A stretch of 12,717 nucleotides of DNA from JBNGDW01 sp049975325 (GTDB taxonomy: Bacteria; Cloacimonadota; Cloacimonadia; JGIOTU-2; JBNGDW01), in the NCBI GenBank assembly GCA_049975325.1, contig JBNGDW010000047.1, forward strand, positions 1-12,717, in the 5' to 3' direction. The position numbers were made by a program, and so were the translations under genes. Shown piece after piece: positions 1 through 6,521 of this stretch; positions within the stretch are counted from its first letter, which is position 1, and every line of letters starts with the position of its first letter. The notes beneath the pieces were generated by a model, which ran no database searches, was not told the DNA's origin, and saw only the letters and a program-made list of their open reading frames with translations.

Positions 1-2
1 AT

Positions 3-209
3 GGCTCATATTTTGCTAACAGAAGAAGACATATTAATGGGTTGGAAGGCTTTTGGTCTTTTGCTAAAGAACGGTTCCTTAGATATCATGGTGTATCTAA
101 AAAACATTTCTTGACGTATCGGAAAGAAATGGAGTTTAGATACAATTATAGAAAAGAAAATCTGTTCCATTTTTTGATCAATATTCACCTTGGTCCGGCT
201 TTCATATAA
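3..209 (+). pseudogene. C-terminal part of an IS1595-family (ISXO2-like) transposase, cut by window start
   Basis: The reading frame is open from the left edge to a TAA at 207-209 and encodes about 68 residues. It contains the segment HINGLEGFWSFAKERF followed by HGVSKKHF and EMEFRYNYR. In ISXO2-like transposases the C-terminal part of the DDE-type catalytic domain carries this same order: HxNGxExFWS, then a K/R-rich helix, then a GVxKxxF step and an ExExRFN step. The glutamate of the NGLE step is probably the last catalytic acid, which is an inference from family knowledge. The N-terminal two thirds lie outside the window, so I cannot tell whether the element is intact or a remnant; 'pseudogene' here means partial. 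The stop lies only 26 bases before the next gene, so the right end of the element must fall in 205-235. An ATG-initiated frame at 1-114 is a different frame without family resemblance and was not chosen. Confidence 0.8.
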
Positions 210-210
210 T
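205..210 (+). promoter_or_regulatory. Candidate outward -10 box at the end of the transposase fragment
   Basis: A perfect TATAAT lies at 205-210, overlapping the transposase stop codon and ending 25 bases before the ATG of the downstream SDR gene. A weak -35 candidate, TTCACC at 184-189, lies 15 bases upstream (4 of 6 matches to TTGACA, short spacing). Insertion sequences often carry outward-facing promoters or half-promoters near their ends, so this could drive the SDR gene at 236. The box is seen in the sequence; its activity is inferred. Confidence 0.35.
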
Positions 211-235
211 CACCAATAAATTTAATGGAGAAATT

Positions 236-1222
236 ATGAACATATTAATCACAGGTAGCAACGGTTTCGTGGGTTCAAGATTGATGTGGGTTCTCGAAAA
301 AGAAGGTCATAATGTTTGGGGAATTGATAAAAGAGATACTTGTTTACGGGAAAAGCATCCACATACAATAAGTGGCGATATCCGGCAAATAGAAGATTTA
401 CGCAAATTTAATGATCAGCACTTTGACTTGATTATCCACTGTGCAGCAGAAAAACACGATTGGGGGATATCAAGAGATGAATATTTCAGCAATAACGAAT
501 ATGGCACGAGAATCTTAATGCAATATGCAACCGAACTAGGTATTAAAAAAGTAATCTATTTTAGCACGGTTGGGGTCTATGGCCATCGCTCTGTTCCATG
601 TGATGAAACAGGATTGCTGCAACCCGACAATCCCTATGGAGAGAGCAAATTAGCTGGGGAAAGAGTTGTTGAGGAATGGCAGAAACAGGATAATGAAAGA
701 GAAGTGATCTTCTTGAGACCATCTATAATCTATGGCCCATATAACTATGCCAATATGTATAATCTAATAGATATGATGCACAAAAAGCTATGGATTACTA
801 TCGGGAAGGGTATGCATATTAAATCTATTGTCTCGTTGGAAAATCTCGTTGATATGACTGATTTTGCCATTCAAAACCTGAAGCCAGGTTTACAAATCTT
901 CAACGCAGTGGATAAGCCATATATTACTATAGAACAGCTTATGGAAATCATTGCCTCGAATAAAGGTTTTCATTTACCTATCATCAGAATCCCTCTATGG
1001 AGTGCTATTTTGGTTGGTAAGATTTTTGATTTAATCGCATTTATTATAAAGAAAGACATTCCTATAAACAGTGAGAGAATGCGTAAACTTGATACTTCTA
1101 CTGAGTACTATTCCGAAAAGATACGCGAAATGGGCTATGTTCAAGAACATACAATCGGAGAGGAGATAAAAAAAACTTGTGAGTGGTATTTAAAAAATCC
1201 AAAGCGGTGCAATAATAATTGA
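236..1222 (+). CDS. NAD-dependent epimerase/dehydratase (extended SDR), nucleotide-sugar modifying
   Basis: This 328-residue protein is the usual size for an extended short-chain dehydrogenase/reductase. The N-terminal Rossmann fold has the NAD-binding motif GSNGFVG at residues 7-13. The catalytic YxxxK appears as YGESK with Tyr134 and Lys138, preceded by the STVGVYG strand near residue 110 that supplies the active-site Ser/Thr. RPSIIYGP near residue 160 is also typical. Family members interconvert or dehydrate UDP-, dTDP- or GDP-sugars in the cytoplasm; the substrate cannot be read from the sequence. The ATG at 236 is supported by GGAG at 227-230. The C-terminal third has a hydrophobic patch (about residues 255-275), which suits the substrate lobe rather than a certain membrane helix. 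It follows a transposase fragment by 26 bases and is separated by 170 bases from a second SDR, so it may be transcribed on its own. Confidence 0.9.
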   Translation: MNILITGSNGFVGSRLMWVLEKEGHNVWGIDKRDTCLREKHPHTISGDIRQIEDLRKFNDQHFDLIIHCAAEKHDWGISRDEYFSNNEYGTRILMQYATELGIKKVIYFSTVGVYGHRSVPCDETGLLQPDNPYGESKLAGERVVEEWQKQDNEREVIFLRPSIIYGPYNYANMYNLIDMMHKKLWITIGKGMHIKSIVSLENLVDMTDFAIQNLKPGLQIFNAVDKPYITIEQLMEIIASNKGFHLPIIRIPLWSAILVGKIFDLIAFIIKKDIPINSERMRKLDTSTEYYSEKIREMGYVQEHTIGEEIKKTCEWYLKNPKRCNNN

Positions 1223-1335
1223 TATACCCTCCTCAAGATGGCTTACGAGCTTAAGTTATATGTAGAATCACACCATCCTGATTTTCTGACTATTTTCTAT
1301 ATTTAAAAAACTTGCCTAAAAAATTCGGCTTAATC

Positions 1336-1359
1336 TTATGATGGGAAATTTAATCATAA
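1336..1359. repeat. Short inverted repeat in the 170-base gap between the two SDR genes
   Basis: TTATGAT at 1336-1342 and ATCATAA at 1353-1359 are exact reverse complements separated by 10 bases, about 33 bases before the second SDR start codon. The surrounding gap (1223-1392) is AT-rich and holds no convincing gene. A loose promoter-like pair, TTGCCT at 1312-1317 and TATGAT at 1337-1342, has an over-long 19-base spacer. The repeat could be an operator or a weak hairpin. In sequence this AT-rich, 7-base arms can arise by chance. Confidence 0.25.
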
Positions 1360-1392
1360 TTAAAGTAAGTGCTTTTTCAGTCTGGAGATAAT

Positions 1393-2352
1393 ATGAATAT
1401 ATTAATTACAGGTGGAGCAGGATTTATTGGCTCATATTTAGCAGAATACCTACTTAAACAGGGCGATTCCGTAACAATTATTGATAATTTGTCAACAGGG
1501 AGGCTTGCTAATATAAAAGAGATTTATAATCAAGATAAGATGGAAATTCATATTGACACCATTTTTAACCACGAATTAATGGATAAATTAGTAAAAAAGT
1601 GCGACCATATTTATCATTTAGCAGCTGCAGTGGGAGTGCAGTTTATCATTGATAATCCTGTGCAGACTATTGAGACAAATGTTTCTGGCATGAAGATTGT
1701 GATTCAATTGGCAAATAAATATAAGAAAAAACTCTTTATAGCCTCTACCTCTGAAGTTTATGGGAAGGCTAATTCCTTGCCCTTTAAAGAGGATGCAGAT
1801 AGAGTATATGGGTCAACCGGGATATGGCGCTGGTCTTATGCTGAATCCAAAGCAATTGACGAATTTTTTGCTCTCGCATATTGGCATGAAAAAAAACTTC
1901 CAGTTGTTATTGGGAGATTATTTAATACCATTGGTCCACGCCAAACCGGACAATATGGAATGGTCGTGCCCAGGTTTGTGCAGCAAGCCCTGCTTCACCA
2001 CCCAATTACTGTATATGGCGATGGGAAACAGTCAAGATGCTTCTGTTATGTAGGAGATGTCATTAGGGCAATGGTAAAACTAATGAATGAAGAAAAATGC
2101 ATAGGCCAAATATATAATATAGGTTCTGATAAAGAGATTACAATACTCGATCTCGCCCATAAGATAAAAAAACTTACTAACAGCAACTCCCAGGTAAAAA
2201 TTATTCCATATGATGAAGCCTATGAGGAAGGCTTTGAAGATATGCGAAAGCGGGTGCCTGATCTTTCTAAAATAAAACATGATATCGGCTATGAGCCAAA
2301 AATTGAATTAGATGAAATCTTGCTCGAAATAATTGAATATTACAAAAAATAA
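1393..2352 (+). CDS. NAD-dependent epimerase/dehydratase, UDP-sugar/GDP-sugar type (extended SDR)
   Basis: This 319-residue extended SDR has the nucleotide-binding motif GGAGFIG at residues 7-13. The DNLSTGR step at the end of the second strand is typical of enzymes that bind NAD(H). The STSEVYG strand and the YAESK motif (Tyr149, Lys153) form the catalytic centre. RLFNTIGPRQTG and the DLSKIKHDIGYEP segment near the C-terminus resemble nucleotide-sugar epimerases, dTDP-glucose 4,6-dehydratases and UDP-glucuronate decarboxylases, but the exact reaction is not decidable here. The ATG at 1393 is preferred over an in-frame GTG at 1369: it has GGAG at 1384-1387, and family proteins begin directly with the Rossmann strand. 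It shares the opening MNILITG with the upstream SDR, but the two differ strongly beyond that. It sits 36 bases before smpB and may share its transcript. Confidence 0.9.
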   Translation: MNILITGGAGFIGSYLAEYLLKQGDSVTIIDNLSTGRLANIKEIYNQDKMEIHIDTIFNHELMDKLVKKCDHIYHLAAAVGVQFIIDNPVQTIETNVSGMKIVIQLANKYKKKLFIASTSEVYGKANSLPFKEDADRVYGSTGIWRWSYAESKAIDEFFALAYWHEKKLPVVIGRLFNTIGPRQTGQYGMVVPRFVQQALLHHPITVYGDGKQSRCFCYVGDVIRAMVKLMNEEKCIGQIYNIGSDKEITILDLAHKIKKLTNSNSQVKIIPYDEAYEEGFEDMRKRVPDLSKIKHDIGYEPKIELDEILLEIIEYYKK

Positions 2353-2388
2353 TCCTTAGTACAAATCTAAATCAGGCTCATACAATTT

Positions 2389-2844
2389 ATGGAGATTAAA
2401 AATAGAAAAGCAGCAAGAAACTATAAGATCTTTCAAAAAATTGAAGCAGGCATTGTTTTAACTGGCAACGAGATTAAGTCAATTCGGGCTGGACGGGTAA
2501 ATTTTCTTGATTCGTATGCAAAAGTTGAGAATGGAGAGGTATGGCTTTACAATCTACATATTAGTCCTTATGCTAAAGGCAGCTTCCAGGAAGAGAAGCC
2601 GGATAGAAAAAGAAAGCTTCTTTTAAATAAACGCGAGATTGATCGGTGGGCAAGGCAGTCGGAGCAACGAGGTTTTACGCTTATACCCCTCAGGTTGTAT
2701 ATTAATGAAAGAGGACTTGCTAAAATTGAGTTGGGCTTGGCAAAAGGAAAGAAAAAATATGAAAAACGGGAAACGATTAAAGAGCGAGATATGAAACGAG
2801 AAGAACTCCAAATCCAAAGAAGGAAGATGAAAAGGCTTCAATAG
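2389..2844 (+). CDS. smpB: SsrA-binding protein SmpB
   Basis: SmpB binds tmRNA and brings it to stalled ribosomes for trans-translation, which frees the ribosome and tags the unfinished protein. This 151-residue protein has the normal family length. Hallmarks are NRKAARNYKI at the N-terminus, GIVLTGNEIKSIRAG, the segment around ENGEVWLYNLHISPY, then GLAKGKKKYEKRE and a basic C-terminal tail (residues about 120-151) that enters the ribosomal mRNA channel. The ATG at 2389 gives the expected N-terminus although it has almost no Shine-Dalgarno sequence (only AGG at 2374-2376, 12 bases away). The tmRNA gene is not in this window. The gene ends 10 bases before an ABC transporter ATPase and probably heads the smpB-to-rph transcript. 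Identity is certain at family level. Confidence 0.96.
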   Translation: MEIKNRKAARNYKIFQKIEAGIVLTGNEIKSIRAGRVNFLDSYAKVENGEVWLYNLHISPYAKGSFQEEKPDRKRKLLLNKREIDRWARQSEQRGFTLIPLRLYINERGLAKIELGLAKGKKKYEKRETIKERDMKREELQIQRRKMKRLQ

Positions 2845-2854
2845 AGTTAAAATT

Positions 2855-3523
2855 ATGTTAATAAAGACAGAAAATTTAAATAAAATTTACAATTCAGGAA
2901 AGCTAAAGGTGCATGCATTACGGGGTATTGATATTGAGATAGAGAAAAACGATTATATAGCAATTAGCGGGCCATCTGGCTCTGGAAAATCAACATTATT
3001 GCATATATTGGGATGCCTGGATACTCCGAGCGTGGGGCGCTACATCCTTGATGGCATGGAGGTAAGCGGATTAACTTCTAATAAGTTGGCTGAGATCCGT
3101 AATCGGAAGATCGGTTTTGTGTTCCAGGCTTTTAATCTGTTACCCAATATGAGTATATTGGAAAATGTTGAACTGCCATTAATTTATGCAGGGATGAGCA
3201 AAAAAGAGAGACGAAAGCGTGCAGAAAAAGTATTAGACGAAGTTGGTTTATCTAAAAGGCTAAAACATAGGCCCTCTGAACTTTCAGGAGGAGAGAGGCA
3301 GAGAACAGCAATTGCACGAGCATTGGTGAATAATCCTAGTATAATACTTGCTGACGAGCCTACAGGTAATCTTGATAGCGTTTCTGGTGGTAGCGTTCTG
3401 AATGTATTCAATCAGCTTCATGATCAAGGCCATACTATAATAGTTGTCACACATGACCAAAATGTGGCTAGAATTGCTAAACGAATAATCCAGATACAGG
3501 ATGGGAAAATAATTAGACAATGA
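2855..3523 (+). CDS. ABC transporter ATP-binding protein, LolD/MacB type
   Basis: This 222-residue nucleotide-binding subunit powers the membrane protein encoded next. All ATPase motifs are present: Walker A GPSGSGKS (residues 39-46), Q-loop Gln91 in VFQAFNLLP, signature LSGGE (143-147), Walker B IILADE with the catalytic Glu168, the D-loop after EPTGNLDS, and the switch His200 in VTHD. EPTGNLD and a short single-domain form are typical of the LolD/MacB/FtsE group, which drives mechanotransmission through FtsX-like permeases rather than classical import. The start ATG lies 10 bases after the smpB stop. The stop overlaps the permease start by 4 bases (ATGA), indicating translational coupling and stoichiometric expression. 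The substrate is unknown: lipoprotein, peptide, antibiotic or cell-wall signalling are all possible. Confidence 0.95.
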   Translation: MLIKTENLNKIYNSGKLKVHALRGIDIEIEKNDYIAISGPSGSGKSTLLHILGCLDTPSVGRYILDGMEVSGLTSNKLAEIRNRKIGFVFQAFNLLPNMSILENVELPLIYAGMSKKERRKRAEKVLDEVGLSKRLKHRPSELSGGERQRTAIARALVNNPSIILADEPTGNLDSVSGGSVLNVFNQLHDQGHTIIVVTHDQNVARIAKRIIQIQDGKIIRQ

Positions 3524-4743
3524 ATATCTATCATACGGTAAAGCTTGGCATTGTTGATATGTGGGGCAATAAAGGCAGAACATTTATTACAATGTTAGGT
3601 ATTATACTTGGAGCTATGTCAATCGTCGCCGTGCTCTCTATAGTTCAAGGAGGTCGTCAGCAGTCATTAAAGTTTTTAGAAGAAAGTGGTGGTGCTCTGA
3701 AACTTTCTATTGAGCCTAAATGGAGCTTTGATATTCAAACTCGTCAGGAAGTTTTTCAGCAGCGTCTCACTTTGGAGGATTTGCGCGCCATTCAAAGATA
3801 CTTTTCAGATCTTGAATATATTAGTCCTACCCTTACTACCCGCTCAAGTATTTCATACAAAGGAGATGTCTTCAGGTCCAGGCTTAATGGAGTGTTACCA
3901 GAATATCAATATGTGGAAAACTTTTTCCCCCAGGAGGGGAGATTCATTACAGATTTTGATAACAAATCTGCCAGTAGGGTCGCCGTAATCGGCACCACTA
4001 TCAAAGAAGTCTTGTTTGGTGATAATCCATGTATTGGAGAAACAATCACCATTAATGATAATAAGTTTAGCGTGATTGGTGTAATGGAGCACAAAGAGAT
4101 TTCATTTGGAGCGTCCCAATTTAATCCTTTAGAGCGTCTCAATCGTTCAACTTTTATCCCGCTTGCCACTATGGACAAAATTTTATATCCTAATCGTCCA
4201 CTCAGTTCAGTTGATATTCAGGTTGCCTCCGCCGATATGGTGATGCCTACCAAAGAAAGGCTGGAACAGTTCTTGCTTGCTCTTCGAAATGGTAATGAGG
4301 TATTCGAAGTTAGGGCCGCAAGTGATCAGTTAGAGGAGATTGAGACTCAGACAGCCCAAACACAGATTGTTTTTCTTCTCATCGGAGGGATATCCCTGCT
4401 TGTGGGAGGAATCGTTATTGCAAATATTATGCTCGCAACGGTTAAAGAAAGGATGAATGAAATAGGCATACGAATGGCTCTAGGAGCAACAAGAAGAGAT
4501 ATTTTGTTACAATTTCTTCTGCAAGCCCTTCTTGTAAGTATTATCGGGGCTATAATAGGTATTCTTATTGGATTATCCCTACTCAATATATTAGCAAATG
4601 TTTTGCAGTCTCCTACAGTGGCAAATTTTCAGATGATAGTTATGGCAATTGGACTTTCATGTATTGTTGGTTTTGTTGCAGGACTATTTCCAGCTGTAAG
4701 TGCCAGCCGCGCCAACCCAATTGAGATTTTGCGCTATGAATAG
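3520..4743 (+). CDS. ABC transporter permease, MacB/FtsX type
   Basis: This 407-residue inner-membrane subunit pairs with the ATPase encoded just upstream. The architecture matches MacB-like proteins without a fused ATPase: a first membrane helix (about residues 22-44, after the NKGRTFITMLGI segment), a large extracytoplasmic domain (about 45-280, MacB core type), then three C-terminal helices (about 283-305, 330-355, 370-395). The loop VKERMNEIGIRMALGATRRD after helix 2 is the strongly conserved coupling region of the family, and the protein ends with the usual ASRANPIEILRYE. Such pairs act as mechanotransmitters or exporters, often with a MacA/HlyD-type adaptor and an outer-membrane channel. 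No adaptor gene is visible here, so the partner is elsewhere or not needed. The ATG overlaps the previous stop by 4 bases, and the 3' end overlaps the next gene by 8 bases. Confidence 0.93.
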   Translation: MNIYHTVKLGIVDMWGNKGRTFITMLGIILGAMSIVAVLSIVQGGRQQSLKFLEESGGALKLSIEPKWSFDIQTRQEVFQQRLTLEDLRAIQRYFSDLEYISPTLTTRSSISYKGDVFRSRLNGVLPEYQYVENFFPQEGRFITDFDNKSASRVAVIGTTIKEVLFGDNPCIGETITINDNKFSVIGVMEHKEISFGASQFNPLERLNRSTFIPLATMDKILYPNRPLSSVDIQVASADMVMPTKERLEQFLLALRNGNEVFEVRAASDQLEEIETQTAQTQIVFLLIGGISLLVGGIVIANIMLATVKERMNEIGIRMALGATRRDILLQFLLQALLVSIIGAIIGILIGLSLLNILANVLQSPTVANFQMIVMAIGLSCIVGFVAGLFPAVSASRANPIEILRYE

Positions 4744-5779
4744 ACATATCACTTTTTTTACCAAGCTTGGCCATAATCTAAGCATAATTTACAAAAATTT
4801 TACTCTAGATCAGGGGTTCCTCCGTGCATCTTCACTTTCCTATATAACCTTTCTTGGTTTTATACCATTTATAATGGTACTTTTACTTTTTACCCCAGAT
4901 ATTACTGTTATAAAAATACACGAAGTCATTATTGATTTTATCTTTGAAGCCTTTGTTCCCAAGGCTGCTGAAACTATGAGACCATTTTTTGATGAGCTTT
5001 TACAAAGAAGAACAGGGCTTAGCGTTCTTGGTTTTTGCCTCCTAATTATAACTTCTTTTTTGCTCTTTAAAGCAATTTCCGATACATTTGACAAGATTCT
5101 GGGAGTAGATAAGAAACAGAACGGTTCTTTATTTCGGGATGTTGAGCGTTTTTTTGCTGCCATTATCGGTGGATTGGTCCTGGTAGCTGCTATGCTTTTT
5201 GCTATTTCTCTACCTATGATAAACAAGATATTCAATGTGGCTTTTCTTATAAATATTGTCCCTTATATAGGTATTTTTATACTTCTGTTACTGCTTTATA
5301 AGTATGTAACATACGGACATCCAAAGACAAAATATGTATTAGTGGGAGCGCTAGTTATAAGCATCGCTTGGGGTATCTTAAAGCTTGGATTTGATTGGTA
5401 TATCGGAACATTTACAAACATTCGCTCAATATATGGGACGGTTGGCGCATTTCCTGTTTTTATGATCTGGTTATATGCAAACTGGGTACTAGTTCTCTTT
5501 GGCATGGAGATAGTTGCCTTCTACTCTGGAAAGCAATCTGTCAAAGTGGCGGCGCCCGAATCAACACAAACTACGCTCAAGATAACTATGGAACATCGTA
5601 CAAGTACCGGTAAAGGTTTAAAACCATTCGAAATTACAAAGAAGGGCGTTAATGCTGAACATTTTCTTGATAGTGTGAAAGAATTGCTCAGACCTTCTGA
5701 TGATTCTAACGCCCCAGAAGATTCTTCTGAATCGGAACAAGACAAGAAAGAAGAGGAAGAAAATGGCGAAAAGAAATGA
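4736..5779 (+). CDS. YihY/BrkB family membrane protein
   Basis: This 347-residue integral membrane protein of the YihY/virulence-factor BrkB family (once misassigned as RNase BN) has no firmly established biochemical role. Family marks are RASSLSYITFLGFIPF near residue 31 and YGTVGAFPVFMIWLYANW near residue 240, with about six hydrophobic helices spread between residues 35 and 265. The remaining roughly 80 residues are a hydrophilic tail ending in a Glu/Asp/Ser/Lys-rich stretch, probably cytoplasmic and disordered. The ATG at 4736 was chosen because it starts at a family-like N-terminus and overlaps the permease stop by 8 bases; an upstream non-ATG start at 4700 would force a 44-base overlap. 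The 3' end overlaps rph by 17 bases. Membership is clear; function is not. Confidence 0.92.
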   Translation: MNRHITFFTKLGHNLSIIYKNFTLDQGFLRASSLSYITFLGFIPFIMVLLLFTPDITVIKIHEVIIDFIFEAFVPKAAETMRPFFDELLQRRTGLSVLGFCLLIITSFLLFKAISDTFDKILGVDKKQNGSLFRDVERFFAAIIGGLVLVAAMLFAISLPMINKIFNVAFLINIVPYIGIFILLLLLYKYVTYGHPKTKYVLVGALVISIAWGILKLGFDWYIGTFTNIRSIYGTVGAFPVFMIWLYANWVLVLFGMEIVAFYSGKQSVKVAAPESTQTTLKITMEHRTSTGKGLKPFEITKKGVNAEHFLDSVKELLRPSDDSNAPEDSSESEQDKKEEEENGEKK

Positions 5780-6506
5780 TGGAAGAGCATGGGATGAGAT
5801 TCGTCCCATAAATATTATTAGAAATTATCTTAATGACCCTGAAGGCTCTGTGCTAATTGAAGTGGGCAATACGAAGGTAATCTGTACTGTATCCGTTGAA
5901 TATAAACTCCCAACATTTATACGAGAAGAGGACCTGGATATAGGCTGGGTTACTGCAGAATATGATATGTTGCCCAGAAGCACCTCAAAACGGATCTTAC
6001 GCGATAGATTGGCTGGACAGATCCGAGGGCGTAGTCAGGAAATACAGCGGCTCATCGGACGCTGTCTCCGAACAGTTACTGACCTATCAGCCATTCCAGC
6101 GAGAACAATTTATGTAGATTGCGATGTAATACAGGCTGATGGTGGCACCCGTACCGCTGCTATTAATGGTAGCTTTGTCGCCCTCTATGATGCCTTTACT
6201 AAGATGAAGGAGAAAAAACAAATCAATAGAATGCCTATTAACAACTTTCTTGGAGCTGTAAGTCTTGGAATAGTTGAAGGTGAACTTCTTCTTGATCTGA
6301 CCTATAGCGAAGATTCTATGGCAGATGTCGATATGAATATTGTGAAGAATGATCAAGGTAAATATATTGAAATACAGGGAACCGCAGAAGGTCAAGCGTT
6401 TTCTCATGAGCAACTAAACGATATGATGAAACTTGCAGATAAAGGAATTCGCGAAGTTATTAACCTTCAAAGGAAATTACTATTCAGTAATCCTGAGAAC
6501 AAATAG
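5763..6506 (+). CDS. rph: Ribonuclease PH
   Basis: RNase PH is a phosphate-dependent 3'-to-5' exoribonuclease that trims tRNA precursors and other structured RNA 3' ends; it works as a ring-shaped hexamer in the cytoplasm. The 247-residue length is normal. Diagnostic segments are DGRAWDEIRP at the N-terminus, GWVTAEYDMLPRST, GRSQEIQRLIGR, the phosphate-binding GGTRTA (residues 127-132, Arg130) and the acidic catalytic segment EDSMADVD (183-190). The ATG at 5763 is favoured over an upstream start at 5700: family proteins begin within a few residues of DGR, and GAGG lies at 5753-5756. It overlaps the YihY-family gene by 17 bases, so its ribosome-binding site is encoded inside that gene's acidic tail. 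In many bacteria rph is followed by an XTP/dITP pyrophosphatase gene; here transketolase follows instead. Confidence 0.96.
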   Translation: MAKRNDGRAWDEIRPINIIRNYLNDPEGSVLIEVGNTKVICTVSVEYKLPTFIREEDLDIGWVTAEYDMLPRSTSKRILRDRLAGQIRGRSQEIQRLIGRCLRTVTDLSAIPARTIYVDCDVIQADGGTRTAAINGSFVALYDAFTKMKEKKQINRMPINNFLGAVSLGIVEGELLLDLTYSEDSMADVDMNIVKNDQGKYIEIQGTAEGQAFSHEQLNDMMKLADKGIREVINLQRKLLFSNPENK

Positions 6507-6521
6507 GAAGATAGGCAGGTG

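Noticed and set aside
6..188. 60-residue open frame on the minus strand
   Set aside because: It is antisense to the IS1595-type transposase frame, which has clear family motifs; the minus frame has none.
1224..1240. CTCCTC, which reads as a strong GAGGAGG Shine-Dalgarno on the minus strand
   Set aside because: No start codon lies at a suitable distance on the minus strand, and that strand holds no supported gene here.
1238..1306. 22-residue ATG frame in the gap between the SDR genes
   Set aside because: It has no ribosome-binding site and no recognisable content; frames this short are expected by chance.
236..1422. Near-identical first codons of the two SDR genes (both encode MNILITG after a GGAG site) as a possible duplication
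   Set aside because: The similarity is confined to the conserved first strand of the Rossmann fold; the rest of the proteins diverge, so common family constraint explains it.
1760..2053. 97-residue + strand frame inside the second SDR gene
   Set aside because: It is an out-of-frame shadow of a well-supported gene with no family resemblance or ribosome-binding site.
3284..3583. 99-residue minus-strand frame across the ATPase/permease junction
   Set aside because: It covers conserved ATPase motifs on the other strand and shows no domain of its own.
4840..5235. 131-residue minus-strand frame opposite the YihY-family gene
   Set aside because: It is antisense to conserved membrane-protein sequence, and its Ser/Lys/Ile-rich translation resembles no known family.
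6087..6413. 108-residue minus-strand frame opposite rph
   Set aside because: It lies antisense to the RNase PH catalytic region and has no independent support.
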